A stretch of DNA of 51,667 bases from Verrucomicrobiales bacterium (GTDB taxonomy: Bacteria; Verrucomicrobiota; Verrucomicrobiia; Limisphaerales; UBA9464), in contig JAIYBC010000059.1 of assembly GCA_027488845.1 (NCBI GenBank), positions 1 to 51,667 of the forward strand, in the 5' to 3' direction. Position numbers and translations under genes: made by a program. Below the pieces are notes generated by a model, which searched no databases, was not told where the DNA came from, and was given only the letters and a program-made list of their open reading frames with translations. Shown here one piece after another: positions 1-8,050 of this stretch (position 1 is the stretch's first letter; each line of letters starts with the position of its first letter).

Positions 1-1
1 G

Positions 2-64
2 GCTCTAAGTCGAAAGCTCGGCTTCAGCCTCGTGAAGGATCCCGACCCCATCCCGGCGACCTGA
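2..64 (+). CDS. possible 3' end of an upstream gene (partial)
   Basis: Frame 2 is open from the window edge to a TGA at 62-64 and gives about 20 residues containing SRKLGFSLVKDP. The pattern LY/SRKLGF is reminiscent of the last strand of GNAT acetyltransferases, but 20 residues cannot establish this. The frame starting at base 1 is also open (to the TAG at 109-111), so coding is not certain. Repeat-rich DNA follows at once, consistent with a gene ending here. Confidence 0.25.
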   Translation, partial: ALSRKLGFSLVKDPDPIPAT

Positions 65-440
65 AGGAAATGCCCCAAAAGGCTGACATCTCGGGTTCAG
101 TTCATTGGTAGACGCCAAGCCGCAAGGGAAGGGCTTCGGGTCCAAAGGTGAGCACCCTTCGCACCGTTGGTTGTGCATCTCCTTCGCGGCGTGGCGGGAT
201 GGGTGTCCGCGCAGGAGTTGGCCTATAGGGTCCGGACCACCCGGAAGACCGCCGGAGGAAGGTCAGTGGTCAGTGGTCAGTGGTCGGTCGTCAGTCGTCG
301 GTCGTCGGTCGTCAAACCCACAACCCACAACCCACAACCCACAACGGGCAACTGACAACGGGCAACTGACAACGGACAACGGACAACGGACGACGGACTC
401 CATTGGCACCATTGACCTTTCCCCGTTCCACGCTTCCATC
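65..440. repeat. repeat-rich gene-free stretch before the Nudix gene
   Basis: No gene is supported here. Bases 157-175 hold CTTCGCACCGTTGGTTGTG, which recurs with one mismatch at 27250-27268. Bases 261-400 are a run of short-period units: GGTCAGT three times from 261, then CGGTCGT-like units, ACAACCC about four times (316-344), GGGCAACTGACAAC twice (346-372) and GGACAAC-type units to about 397. The left part (GTCAGT) is roughly the complement of the right part (ACTGAC), so the tract is a quasi-inverted repeat. It happens to be open in the Nudix frame, which could mislead start prediction. Units like GGACAACGGAC recur at 21711-21740. Confidence 0.75.
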
Positions 441-965
441 GTGCCCGTGCCGCTGCCGTACAAGATCGCCACGTTGCTCTACTGCTTCAACGAGCGGGAC
501 GAGGTTCTCCTGCTCCAACGGGCGCAGGAACCGAACCGCGGCCTCTTCAGCCCGCCCGGCGGCAAGCTGAAGACCGACCTCGGCGAATCGCCCTACGCCT
601 GCGCCTGCCGCGAGGCCGCCGAGGAGTTTGGCGCCGTCCTGACACCCTCCGACCTGCACCTCACCGGGCTGGTCAGCGAGTACGGCTACCAAGGCCAAAC
701 CCATTGGCTGATGTTCCTCTTCGAGGTGAAGCCCCGGCTCCAGGCCGTGCCCCCGCCGCATCGGGAGGGGATCTTCGGATTCCATTCGCGCGCGGAACTC
801 GGGGTGCTCGACATCCCCGAGACGGACCGCCAACAGATCTGGCCGCTGTTCTGGAGCCATCGCGGCGGGTTCTTCGCGGCGCACGTCCATTGCCACGAGG
901 ACGGCACCTCGGACTGGACGGTCGAGCAGAGCAGTCCGTTCCGGCCGCAGGGAGGTCCACGATGA
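441..965 (+). CDS. Nudix hydrolase
   Basis: A 174-aa protein with a Nudix box: a GGK turn, then E followed seven residues later by REAAEEFGA, matching the RE-U-x-EE-x-GU part of the signature. The loop between the first Gly and the first Glu is two residues longer than the canonical GX5E. The family hydrolyses nucleoside diphosphates linked to another moiety using Mg or Mn held by the box glutamates; the substrate cannot be read from sequence. The GTG at 441 is chosen because the frame upstream (to 105) is low-complexity repeat DNA and a beta-strand typical of the fold begins right after VPVPLPYK. No clear ribosome site is seen. The stop overlaps the tadA start (ATGA), so the two are probably translationally coupled. 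Confidence 0.85.
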   Translation: MPVPLPYKIATLLYCFNERDEVLLLQRAQEPNRGLFSPPGGKLKTDLGESPYACACREAAEEFGAVLTPSDLHLTGLVSEYGYQGQTHWLMFLFEVKPRLQAVPPPHREGIFGFHSRAELGVLDIPETDRQQIWPLFWSHRGGFFAAHVHCHEDGTSDWTVEQSSPFRPQGGPR

Positions 966-1489
966 CGCCCGACGCGCCGGTGGTCCCCGTGGTGGACGCC
1001 GATCCGGAGGTCGACCGCGCCTTCATGGGCGAGGCGTTGCGGCAGGCCTCGAAGGCGTACAAGGCCGAGGAGGTGCCCGTCGGCGCGGTGATCGTGCGGG
1101 GCGGACGCGTCATCGCCCGGGCCTGGAACCAGGTGGAGATGCTGAAGGACGCCACCGCCCATGCGGAGATGCTGGCCCTCACCATGGCCCAGGAGGCGGT
1201 CGGGGATTGGCGGCTCACGGACTGCACGCTCTACGTCACCAAGGAGCCGTGTCCGATGTGCGCCGGGGCGATCGTCCACTGCCGGTTGGCACGGGTCGTC
1301 TTCGGGGTCGGCGACTCCAAGGGCGGCGCCGCGGGCGGCGCGGTGAACCTGCTCCAGTTCCCGACCCTGAACCACCAGAGCGCGATCACCCCCGGTGTCC
1401 GCGAGGACGAATGCCGTCATCTGCTGAAGAGCTTCTTCGCCGAACAGCGCGCCCGGAAGGATCGCCCCTCGGCTCCCGGGGAGAACTGA
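962..1489 (+). CDS. tadA: tRNA-specific adenosine deaminase TadA
   Basis: A 175-aa cytidine/deoxycytidylate deaminase-fold protein. It has the zinc and proton-shuttle motif HAE (about residues 66-68) and the second zinc motif PCPMCAG (about residues 96-102), with the usual EVPVGAVIV strand before them. TadA converts A34 to inosine in tRNA-Arg(ACG) in the cytoplasm. Length is close to the usual 150-170 residues, with a short N-terminal extension (MTPDAPVVPVVDADPEVD) before the helix DRAFMGEALRQA. The ATG at 962 overlaps the Nudix stop. Guanine deaminases share the fold, but the PCPMC context and the ending ECRHLLKSFFAEQR favour TadA. Confidence 0.92.
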   Translation: MTPDAPVVPVVDADPEVDRAFMGEALRQASKAYKAEEVPVGAVIVRGGRVIARAWNQVEMLKDATAHAEMLALTMAQEAVGDWRLTDCTLYVTKEPCPMCAGAIVHCRLARVVFGVGDSKGGAAGGAVNLLQFPTLNHQSAITPGVREDECRHLLKSFFAEQRARKDRPSAPGEN

Positions 1490-1568
1490 TCGGGTGATGC
1501 GCCTCACGTTCCCGACAGGATCGCTCCCGATGCGTCCGGAAGCCGCTCGTGGCGGCCATCCCCGGCCG

Positions 1569-2612
1569 ATGTCCTTCCGGGGTCCGATGTGGTCCTTACT
1601 GACGCTGGCCGCGCTTCTCGTGCTGCCGATCCAGGGGCGTGGGGTGATCGTGTTCGGGACCGACGATCCCACGCACAACACCACGGCACCGACCGGCGCC
1701 CTCACGGGAAGCGGCTGGCAATGGGTGGGCCAACTCGGCTTCGCGCAGGCGACCGTGATCGGCCCGCGCCACCTCGTGACCGCCAAGCACCTCAACATCG
1801 GCGGCGCGCAGTTCGTGTTCCGGGGCGTGACCTACCGTGTGACCTCGAGCACCAACCTCGCCGGGACCGACCTCGACGTCTTCACCGTCGCCGGGCGCTT
1901 TCCCGACCATGCGCCCCTCTGCTCCACCCGACGCGAGGTCGGCCGGCCGGTGGTGATGATCGGACGCGGCGGACGACGCGGCGAGGCCCTCGGGACGCAC
2001 GGCTGGAGGATTGGCCAGTACGACGGCTTGCAGCGCTGGGGCACGAACGTCGTCGACGGGACGCTCGTCGCCGGGACGGCCGAGCTGTTGCAGATGGGCT
2101 TCGCGGGAAACGCGGGTGGCGACGAAGGCACCTTCTCCTCGGGGGACTCCGGCGGAGGAACCTTCATCCTCGACCGCGACAACGTCTGGAAGCTGGCCGG
2201 CGTGAACTACGGCGTGGACGGACCGTTCGCGAGATCCCTTTCGGAAGACCCGTTCTTCGCCGCCGTCCATGACGCCCGTGGGCTCTACATCGGGTTCCCG
2301 GGCCAGCAGCAGCTGATCCCGAACGGTCCCAGCGCGGTCGCCACCCGCAGCTTCGTCAGCCGGATCAGCTCGAGCATCGACTGGCTGAACGCCCGGATCG
2401 CCGCACCCGCCCCTGCGGACTCCATCGTGTTGCAATCCGCGGCCGGTCCCGACGACAGCTTCACCGAGGAACCCTTCTACGGTGTCGACGGGGAACTCCG
2501 GCAGATCGAGGTGCCCCGCACCGCCGACCGCCGCTTCTTTCGAGCCCTCGGCGTACGCCGCCTGAACGTCGAATCCGTGACCGACACCCTGGTCCGTTTC
2601 CGCTTCGAGTAG
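1569..2612 (+). CDS. secreted trypsin-like (S1) serine protease homologue
   Basis: A 347-aa protein from the ATG at 1569 with a signal peptide (hydrophobic stretch about residues 8-20). The S1 triad can be placed: His74 in LVTAKHL, where the usual AAH is AKH; Asp101 in AGTDLDVF; and Ser194 in SSGDSGGGTF. It probably cleaves peptides outside the cytoplasm; substrate is unknown. The last 50 or so residues (IEVPRTADRRFFRALGVRRL) look like the C-terminal beta module found in three other secreted proteins here. An alternative GTG start at 1494 has a GGGGAG ten bases upstream but would put about 30 residues before the signal peptide, so 1569 (or 1587) is preferred. It follows tadA closely and may be co-transcribed. 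Confidence 0.75.
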   Translation: MSFRGPMWSLLTLAALLVLPIQGRGVIVFGTDDPTHNTTAPTGALTGSGWQWVGQLGFAQATVIGPRHLVTAKHLNIGGAQFVFRGVTYRVTSSTNLAGTDLDVFTVAGRFPDHAPLCSTRREVGRPVVMIGRGGRRGEALGTHGWRIGQYDGLQRWGTNVVDGTLVAGTAELLQMGFAGNAGGDEGTFSSGDSGGGTFILDRDNVWKLAGVNYGVDGPFARSLSEDPFFAAVHDARGLYIGFPGQQQLIPNGPSAVATRSFVSRISSSIDWLNARIAAPAPADSIVLQSAAGPDDSFTEEPFYGVDGELRQIEVPRTADRRFFRALGVRRLNVESVTDTLVRFRFE

Positions 2613-2646
2613 CCCTAGTGGAGCCGGGAGCAAGAAGGACGAGTTC

Positions 2647-2676
2647 GGGAATCACGAATCAGGAATCGTGAATGGA
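2647..2676 (+). repeat. 30-bp dispersed element, copy 1
   Basis: The element contains TCACGA and TCGTGA half-sites around ATCAGGAA. Its first 27 bases match the reverse complement of 27070-27096 with three differences. It lies between the convergent protease and dacB genes and could form a weak stem, but without a T-run it is not called a terminator. Confidence 0.6.
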
Positions 2677-2700
2677 GGATCCCTTCTGCTCCGTTCCGTC

Positions 2701-4179
2701 TCAGAGCCTTCCCGCGTGGGCGGCGATGAGTTCCACCCAGCGGTCGATGCGGGCGCGGGCTTCGGAATCATTCGGGGCCTCGTTGGCGTAGATCGCGAAC
2801 AGCACCTCCTCGCCGGCCGCGGTGGTGACCTGGCCGGCAAGTGCGGCGACCCCGCGCAGGCCGCCGGTCTTGGCGCGGACGTTGCCGGCCGCCGGTCCCT
2901 TTCGGAAGCGGTTCCTCAACGTGCCGTCCACGCCACCCACCGGCATGGAAGCCATCCACGCCTCGCGTTGGGGATGGTTCCGGAAGAGGCGCAGCAGCTG
3001 GACCGTCGCCGCCGGCGTCACCGCATTCGAACGCGACAGGCCTGAACCCTCCTCGAGTCGGACCGCCCCCTCCGGGATCCCGGCCTTGGCGAGGAGGCCC
3101 CTCATCGGCTGCAGGCCGAGGACCGCGACGTCGTTGGTGGCGTCCCCGGAGAGCCGGGCCGCGTCGGCGCCGACCTGGGCCAGCAGCAGTTGGGCGTGGA
3201 GGTTCTGCGACGGCTTCATGCAACGGCTCAGCCGCACCGCGAGCGGCTCGGAGGTCCAGGACATCAACTCCAGTGCAGGCAGACCGTTCGTGACATGGAC
3301 GACCCGGGTGTTTCCGGTGAACTCGACGCCGCGTCGGCCGAGGGCGTCGCGGAGCGCCTCGCCGAAATGCCGTGCCGGATCCGCGACGGCCAACTCCGGG
3401 GTCCATGGCTTCGAGCCGAGCGGGATCCTCCCGGTGAACCGCATTCCCGCGGAACCGGGTGTCCGGGTGTAGGAAACGGCGTGGTTGCGGTTGGTGGACG
3501 TGGTCACGCGCCAGTCGATGTGCAGGCTGGGGAGATCCGGTTCCACCCGGAACAACGCGGGCATTGCGACCGCCTCCGCCGGCGTCGCCACCACGCGGAA
3601 GGTGTTGTCGTTGACCACGAACGCCGAGACGGGCGCCCCGTACCATTCCAGGAAGTCCTCGGGATCCCAGCCCCGTCCGTATGGGGCGGTGCGCAGCGCG
3701 GCGTCGCACAGCACCAGGTCCCCTTCGACCGCCCGTATGCCGAGGCCGTGGAGGCGGTCCGCGAGCGGCCCCAGGGGATCGATGTACGACGTGTTGGTCG
3801 GGTTGGCCCCGAAGGTCGGGTCTCCCTGGCCGACCACCCAGAGATCCGAACGCAACACCCCTTCGGCATCGGGCCGCGCTGCGGCGTGGATGGGAGTGCG
3901 GAGCACCTGGCCGGCCCCGAAGCGGTCCAGGGCGAGGGCGCCGGTGTAGAGCTTGGTGTTGGAGGCCGGAATGAAGAGCCGGCCCTCGTTGGTGGCGAAG
4001 ACCACGGTTCCACGACCGGTGACGGCCAAGGCCCCCCACGAGACATTCGTCCCCTTCCCGGAGGCAAGGGCGTCGGACAACGTCTGGCGAAGCGTATCGG
4101 CCGGGGCCGCCGCAATCAGGCAGACGCCGGTCCAGAGTCCGAGCAGCACTCCCCAGATTCCGGGTTTCATGGAGGACAT
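2701..4179 (-). CDS. dacB: D-alanyl-D-alanine carboxypeptidase/endopeptidase (PBP4, peptidase S13)
   Basis: A 492-aa periplasmic protein with an N-terminal hydrophobic signal (about residues 8-25). All three penicillin-binding motifs are visible: SNTK with nucleophile Ser73 and Lys76, SRSN in the second position (GSGLSRSNAVTP) and KTG in VRAKTGGLRGV. Spacing and length fit class C low-molecular-weight PBPs, which trim or open peptidoglycan cross-links. The large insert between SxxK and SxN typical of DacB is present. ATG at 4179 or 4170 could be the start; the ORF extends upstream to 4224 but that part has no signal-like sequence. It is convergent with the protease and divergent from the membrane protein at 4337. 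Confidence 0.93.
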   Translation of the reverse strand: MSSMKPGIWGVLLGLWTGVCLIAAAPADTLRQTLSDALASGKGTNVSWGALAVTGRGTVVFATNEGRLFIPASNTKLYTGALALDRFGAGQVLRTPIHAAARPDAEGVLRSDLWVVGQGDPTFGANPTNTSYIDPLGPLADRLHGLGIRAVEGDLVLCDAALRTAPYGRGWDPEDFLEWYGAPVSAFVVNDNTFRVVATPAEAVAMPALFRVEPDLPSLHIDWRVTTSTNRNHAVSYTRTPGSAGMRFTGRIPLGSKPWTPELAVADPARHFGEALRDALGRRGVEFTGNTRVVHVTNGLPALELMSWTSEPLAVRLSRCMKPSQNLHAQLLLAQVGADAARLSGDATNDVAVLGLQPMRGLLAKAGIPEGAVRLEEGSGLSRSNAVTPAATVQLLRLFRNHPQREAWMASMPVGGVDGTLRNRFRKGPAAGNVRAKTGGLRGVAALAGQVTTAAGEEVLFAIYANEAPNDSEARARIDRWVELIAAHAGRL

Positions 4180-4336
4180 TCGGGACCAATTTCGGCTTGG
4201 GCGCAACGGCGCGGGGGTACGCAAGACCGGCCATCGGCGCCCCGGACCGGATCACCCCGGCCGGATGGGAATCGGTAACCGGCACCTCAGGGGGCCGGTC
4301 ATCCCCGAGTTCCAAACCGGAAGCGCCCGGAATCCC

Positions 4337-5005
4337 ATGCCTGCCGAAACGCCATCGCCCGAACCCACCCGCCGCCGCCTCGCGATGTTCCGGGGGGCCT
4401 TGGGATTCGCCGGGGTTTCCGCGGCGGCGTTCTCGATCTGGGCCTTCGGAGGCGGCCTGTTCCGCGGCTTCGGCGGCGAGGGCGCGCTCTACGCCGCCAT
4501 CGCGGCCGCGTTCATCGGCCTTTCCGGCCCCGCGTTGCACCGTCTCGTGCCCGGCGGCGGGATCGGACGCTTCTACCGCCTCTTCGGTCCCGCCTTCGCC
4601 GCCTACTCCGTGGTCTGGTCCGCCGCCTGGTTCGTCCTCGAGTCGGGCGCTGGCGAATGGATCGGCGCCGGCGCCGGCAGCCTCGCGTTCGTGGGGGTGC
4701 TTGCTGTGGCCCAACGCAGGCCGGTCGGATTCGTCCCCGCCGCGGTCGGCTTCTTCTTCCTGCACTCCGCCGGCTACTTCGCAGGCGGCCTGTCCATGGA
4801 CCTGCTGGTCGGACTCGCCCGCAAGTCCGCCGAGCCGGATGTCCGCGCGGCCTGGTTTGCCGCCGCCAAGCTGTCCTGGGGCGTCTTCTACGGACTCGGC
4901 TTCGGCGCAGGCCTGGGCCTCGCGCTGGCCACGCTCCAGCCCCGCACCGTCTCCCCCTTTCCAGACCGTTCCGCCGCCCCCGCGACGGATCCCTCGGTCC
5001 GGTAG
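4337..5005 (+). CDS. integral membrane protein, unknown family
   Basis: A 222-aa protein with about six hydrophobic segments after a short basic, proline-rich N-terminus (MPAETPSPEPTRRRLAMF). Many segments are Gly/Ala-rich (GVSAAAFSIWAFGGGLF, AAIAAAFIGLSGPAL). No catalytic or transport motif is recognised. The ATG at 4337 is the first start after the divergent gap from dacB and keeps positive residues before the first helix. The next gene begins 47 bases after its stop, so co-transcription with the small secreted protein is possible. Confidence 0.75.
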   Translation: MPAETPSPEPTRRRLAMFRGALGFAGVSAAAFSIWAFGGGLFRGFGGEGALYAAIAAAFIGLSGPALHRLVPGGGIGRFYRLFGPAFAAYSVVWSAAWFVLESGAGEWIGAGAGSLAFVGVLAVAQRRPVGFVPAAVGFFFLHSAGYFAGGLSMDLLVGLARKSAEPDVRAAWFAAAKLSWGVFYGLGFGAGLGLALATLQPRTVSPFPDRSAAPATDPSVR

Positions 5006-5052
5006 ATCCGCAGCCGACACACACCACCACAACACATCACCTCCGAATCCCC

Positions 5053-5472
5053 ATGAACCTCCGCAATTCGCTCCGTCTGGCCGCACTGACCCTCGTGCTG
5101 GCCGCCTCCGCCCAGGCCGCCGACGTCGCCGGCAAATGGTCCTGGGTCATGCCCGGCCGCAACGGCGGGTCCGACCGCACCAACACGCTCACCCTCAAGG
5201 TCGAGGGCGGGAAGGTCTCCGGCAACGTCGCCGCCCCCAACCGCGACGGGAAGGACGTCGAGACCCCGATCTCCGACGCCAAGCTCGAGGGCGAAACCGT
5301 CTCCTTCTCGGTCACCCGCGAGTGGAACGGCAACTCGATGACCGCCAAGTACAGCGGCAAGGTCGAGGCCGACAAGCTCACCGGGAAGATCGAGACGACC
5401 CGCAACGGCGAGTCCCGTTCCCGCGATTGGGAAGCCAAGCGCGTCACCGAGAAGAAGGCCGAGTCCAAGTAG
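5053..5472 (+). CDS. small secreted beta-rich protein
   Basis: A 139-aa protein with a clear signal peptide (LAALTLVLAASAQA, cleavage near residue 23). The mature part starts with GKWSW and has strands ending in GGKVSG, GKDVE and KLTGKIE, a pattern common in small lipocalin-like or beta-barrel secreted proteins of Planctomycetes and Verrucomicrobia. The C-terminus is charged (EKKAESK). No active-site residues are evident. A strong hairpin at 5486-5523 follows the gene. Function unknown. Confidence 0.8.
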   Translation: MNLRNSLRLAALTLVLAASAQAADVAGKWSWVMPGRNGGSDRTNTLTLKVEGGKVSGNVAAPNRDGKDVETPISDAKLEGETVSFSVTREWNGNSMTAKYSGKVEADKLTGKIETTRNGESRSRDWEAKRVTEKKAESK

Positions 5473-5485
5473 CCGACCAGGGACA

Positions 5486-5523
5486 CCGACGCCGGCCCGG
5501 GATCCGATTCCGGCCGGCGTCGG
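5486..5523 (+). terminator. strong hairpin after the small secreted protein gene
   Basis: CCGACGCCGGCC (5486-5497) pairs exactly with GGCCGGCGTCGG (5512-5523) around a 14-base loop. No T-run follows on the plus strand, so it may be a weak terminator or an mRNA-stabilising stem. Confidence 0.55.
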
Positions 5524-5577
5524 ATCTCCCCACTCCCGCCGTTGCATTCCGCCGGACTTTACCCACCTTTTCGCACG

Positions 5578-6690
5578 ATGAACTCCCCGCTGCTCCTCTC
5601 CGCCGCCCTCGCCGTCGTGGCGACGTCCGGCGGCCTCCAGGCCGGACCCGACACCGGTTTCCGCACCGGGAACCCCGGCTTCCGCTCGATCTCCCAGCTC
5701 GCCTTCGGTCCGGACGGCGTCCTGTTCGCCGCGGACACCAAGTCGGCCGCCGTGGTGGCCATCGCCACCGACGACACCCGCCCGCCCGCCGACGCCCAAC
5801 CGATCCGCATCGAGGGCCTCCAGAAGCAGCTCTCGGGACTGCTCGGCACCGCCGAGTCCGACATCCTCGTCGAGGACATGGCCGTGAACCCGGCGTCCCA
5901 CCGGGCCTACCTCGCGGTCTCGCGCGGCCGCGGTCCCGACGCCATGCCGGCACTGGTCCGCACCGGCGGCGGCGACAAGCTGGAGCTGGTTTCCTTGGAT
6001 TCGGTGAAGTTCTCGAAGGCCGAGATCCCCCACCCGCCGGCCGACAAGGTGGTCGGCGAAGGCCGCCGCCAGTCGAATCCCCGGCTGGAATCCATCACCG
6101 ACCTCGCCTTCCTCCGCGACCAGGTGCTGGTGGCCGGTCTGGCCAACGAGGAGTTCGCCTCGACCCTCCACGCCATCCCCTTCCCGTTCCGGCCCGCCGC
6201 GGACGGCACCGGTGTCGAGATCTACCACGGCGCACACGGTCGCTTCGAGACCCGCGCCCCGATCCGCACCTTCGTCCCGATCACCGTCGGCAACGAACCG
6301 CAGATCATCGCCGCCTACACCTGCACCCCGCTGGTCCAGCTGCCCGTGGCCGGCCTCAAGCCCGGCGCGCAGGTCCGCGGACGCACCGTCGCCGAACTCG
6401 GCAACCGCAACCGCCCCCTCGACATCATCTCCTACGAGAAGGACGGCAAGACCTGGCTGCTGCTGGCCAACTCGAGCCGTGGCGTGATGAAGGTCAGCAC
6501 CGAGGGTCTCCCGCAGGCGGAGGCGATCACCCAACCGGTCCCCGACGGCGGCACCAAGGGCCTTTCCTTCGAGAACGTCGCCGGCTGGAACGGAGTGACC
6601 CAGCTCGACCGCCTCGACAAGACGACCGCCCTGGTCCTCCGCAAGCCCGAGGGCGGCCTCGACCGTCTCGAGTCCCTGGCCCTGCCCTGA
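5578..6690 (+). CDS. secreted propeller-like protein, unknown function
   Basis: A 370-aa protein with a signal peptide (SPLLLSAALAVVATSGGLQA). Segments such as SISQLAFGPDGVLFAADT, ITDLAFLRDQVLVAGLAN and LDIISYEKDGKTWLLLANS look like beta-propeller blades, as in the NHL and strictosidine-synthase-like groups, but no family signature can be named. The ATG at 5578 directly precedes the signal peptide; an upstream start at 5542 would add 12 residues. The next gene starts 10 bases after the stop, so the two form a tight pair. Confidence 0.78.
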   Translation: MNSPLLLSAALAVVATSGGLQAGPDTGFRTGNPGFRSISQLAFGPDGVLFAADTKSAAVVAIATDDTRPPADAQPIRIEGLQKQLSGLLGTAESDILVEDMAVNPASHRAYLAVSRGRGPDAMPALVRTGGGDKLELVSLDSVKFSKAEIPHPPADKVVGEGRRQSNPRLESITDLAFLRDQVLVAGLANEEFASTLHAIPFPFRPAADGTGVEIYHGAHGRFETRAPIRTFVPITVGNEPQIIAAYTCTPLVQLPVAGLKPGAQVRGRTVAELGNRNRPLDIISYEKDGKTWLLLANSSRGVMKVSTEGLPQAEAITQPVPDGGTKGLSFENVAGWNGVTQLDRLDKTTALVLRKPEGGLDRLESLALP

Positions 6691-6700
6691 TCGACCCGCC

Positions 6701-7954
6701 GTGCGGTTCCCCCGACCTGCGTTCCCGCATTGGATCCCGGCCGTCTTGGCCGGGATCCTTGCCGCTTCCTCCGCGTTGCCCACGGCCGCCGAGGACTCCG
6801 TGTATCCGGTCGCCTCGCCGGCCGAACCCGGCCGAACCAACTCGATCTCCGTCCGCTGGAAGAAGCCGCGGGACGGACGGCCCGTGGCCGAGGTGAACGG
6901 GCTGGATCCGGTCCGGCTCGCAACCCTCGCCGCCCAATCCCAACCGCCCACCGACTGGCGCCGGATCCTGGCGGTCCACACCGGGCCCCGGGGAGCGGTG
7001 CGGCGCGATCTTCCACAGCTCGCCGGCGACTATTCCGTCACCAACGGCGTCCTCCGCTTCCGCATGGCCTTCCCGGTGAACCACGGCGTGGAGTACCGGG
7101 CCGAGTTCCATCCGGCGGAATTCCACGGAGGCGGCGACGACACGGTCGCCTACGACCGTCTCTACCTGCTCCCGCCCGCCAGCGACCGCGACCGACCGCA
7201 GACCGCCCTCGCCGAGATCCATCCCTCCGCCGCCGAGCTGCCCGAGAACCTGTTGAAGTTCTACCTCCGCTTCTCGGGCCCGATGGGGCGTGGCGACGCC
7301 TATCGCCACATCCGCCTGCTCGACGAATCCGGCGCCCCGGTGGACCTCCCGTTCCTCGAGCTCGACGAGGAACTGTGGGACCCGGAACAGACCCGGCTGA
7401 CCCTCCTGCTCGACCCGGGCCGCATCAAACGGGGCGTGCTTCCGAACGAGCAGTCCGGCTCCGCGCTGGCGGTCGGGCGCCACTACACGCTCGTCGTCGA
7501 CGCCGACTGGACGGACGCGTCGGGGCGGCCCCTGAAGTCCGGGTTTCGACGCCGGTTCCGCGTCGGGCCCGCCGACCGCCAGTCGCCGGACCCGGAGCAA
7601 TGGATCCTCCGTCCTCCGGTCGGCGGGGCACGCACCCCCCTCGAGGTCTCCTTCGGCGAACCGCTCGACCACGCGCTCGCGGAGCGGCTGCTCGCGGTCC
7701 ACGACGTGGCCGGCAAGCCGGTGGATGGTTCGGTGTCCCTCTCCGACTCCGACCGGAAATGGACCTTCGTCCCGACCACGCCGTGGAAGTCCGGCGTGTA
7801 TCGGCTGAAGGTCGGGGCCGCCCTTGAGGACCTCGCCGGCAACCGCATGGACCGGCTGTTCGACGTCGACCTCGCCGGGGCCGCAGCCGGTTCCACGTCC
7901 GGTTCCGCGAAGGCCGCTCCCGGTGGTGCGGTCCGCACCTTCGAGGTGCGCTGA
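6701..7954 (+). CDS. secreted protein with Ig-like C-terminal domain
   Basis: A 417-aa protein starting at GTG 6701 with a signal peptide ending near SALPTAA. The C-terminal part has two repeats of the SbsA/Big_5 Ig-like pattern: ENLLKFYLRFSGPM with a later RHYTLVVDADW, and APLEVSFGEPL-type strands ending SGVYRLKVGAALEDLAGN. Such domains are usually structural or adhesive modules of surface proteins. It follows the propeller protein by 10 bases and is probably translated from the same mRNA. No enzymatic motif is recognised. Confidence 0.78.
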   Translation: MRFPRPAFPHWIPAVLAGILAASSALPTAAEDSVYPVASPAEPGRTNSISVRWKKPRDGRPVAEVNGLDPVRLATLAAQSQPPTDWRRILAVHTGPRGAVRRDLPQLAGDYSVTNGVLRFRMAFPVNHGVEYRAEFHPAEFHGGGDDTVAYDRLYLLPPASDRDRPQTALAEIHPSAAELPENLLKFYLRFSGPMGRGDAYRHIRLLDESGAPVDLPFLELDEELWDPEQTRLTLLLDPGRIKRGVLPNEQSGSALAVGRHYTLVVDADWTDASGRPLKSGFRRRFRVGPADRQSPDPEQWILRPPVGGARTPLEVSFGEPLDHALAERLLAVHDVAGKPVDGSVSLSDSDRKWTFVPTTPWKSGVYRLKVGAALEDLAGNRMDRLFDVDLAGAAAGSTSGSAKAAPGGAVRTFEVR

Positions 7955-8050
7955 ACCTCCGTCGTCGGTCCGGTCCGCACGACGCGCTCCCCGCACACTT
8001 GCCGTGGGCGGCCGTCGCGGCTTCCATGCGCCGGCTCCCACCCGCTCCCG

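Noticed and set aside
261-400. CRISPR array
   Set aside because: Units are 7-14 bases with no unique spacers and no cas genes nearby.
105-440. Long N-terminal extension of the Nudix hydrolase
   Set aside because: The frame is open only because of short-period repeat DNA; the predicted residues are low-complexity and have no Nudix relation.
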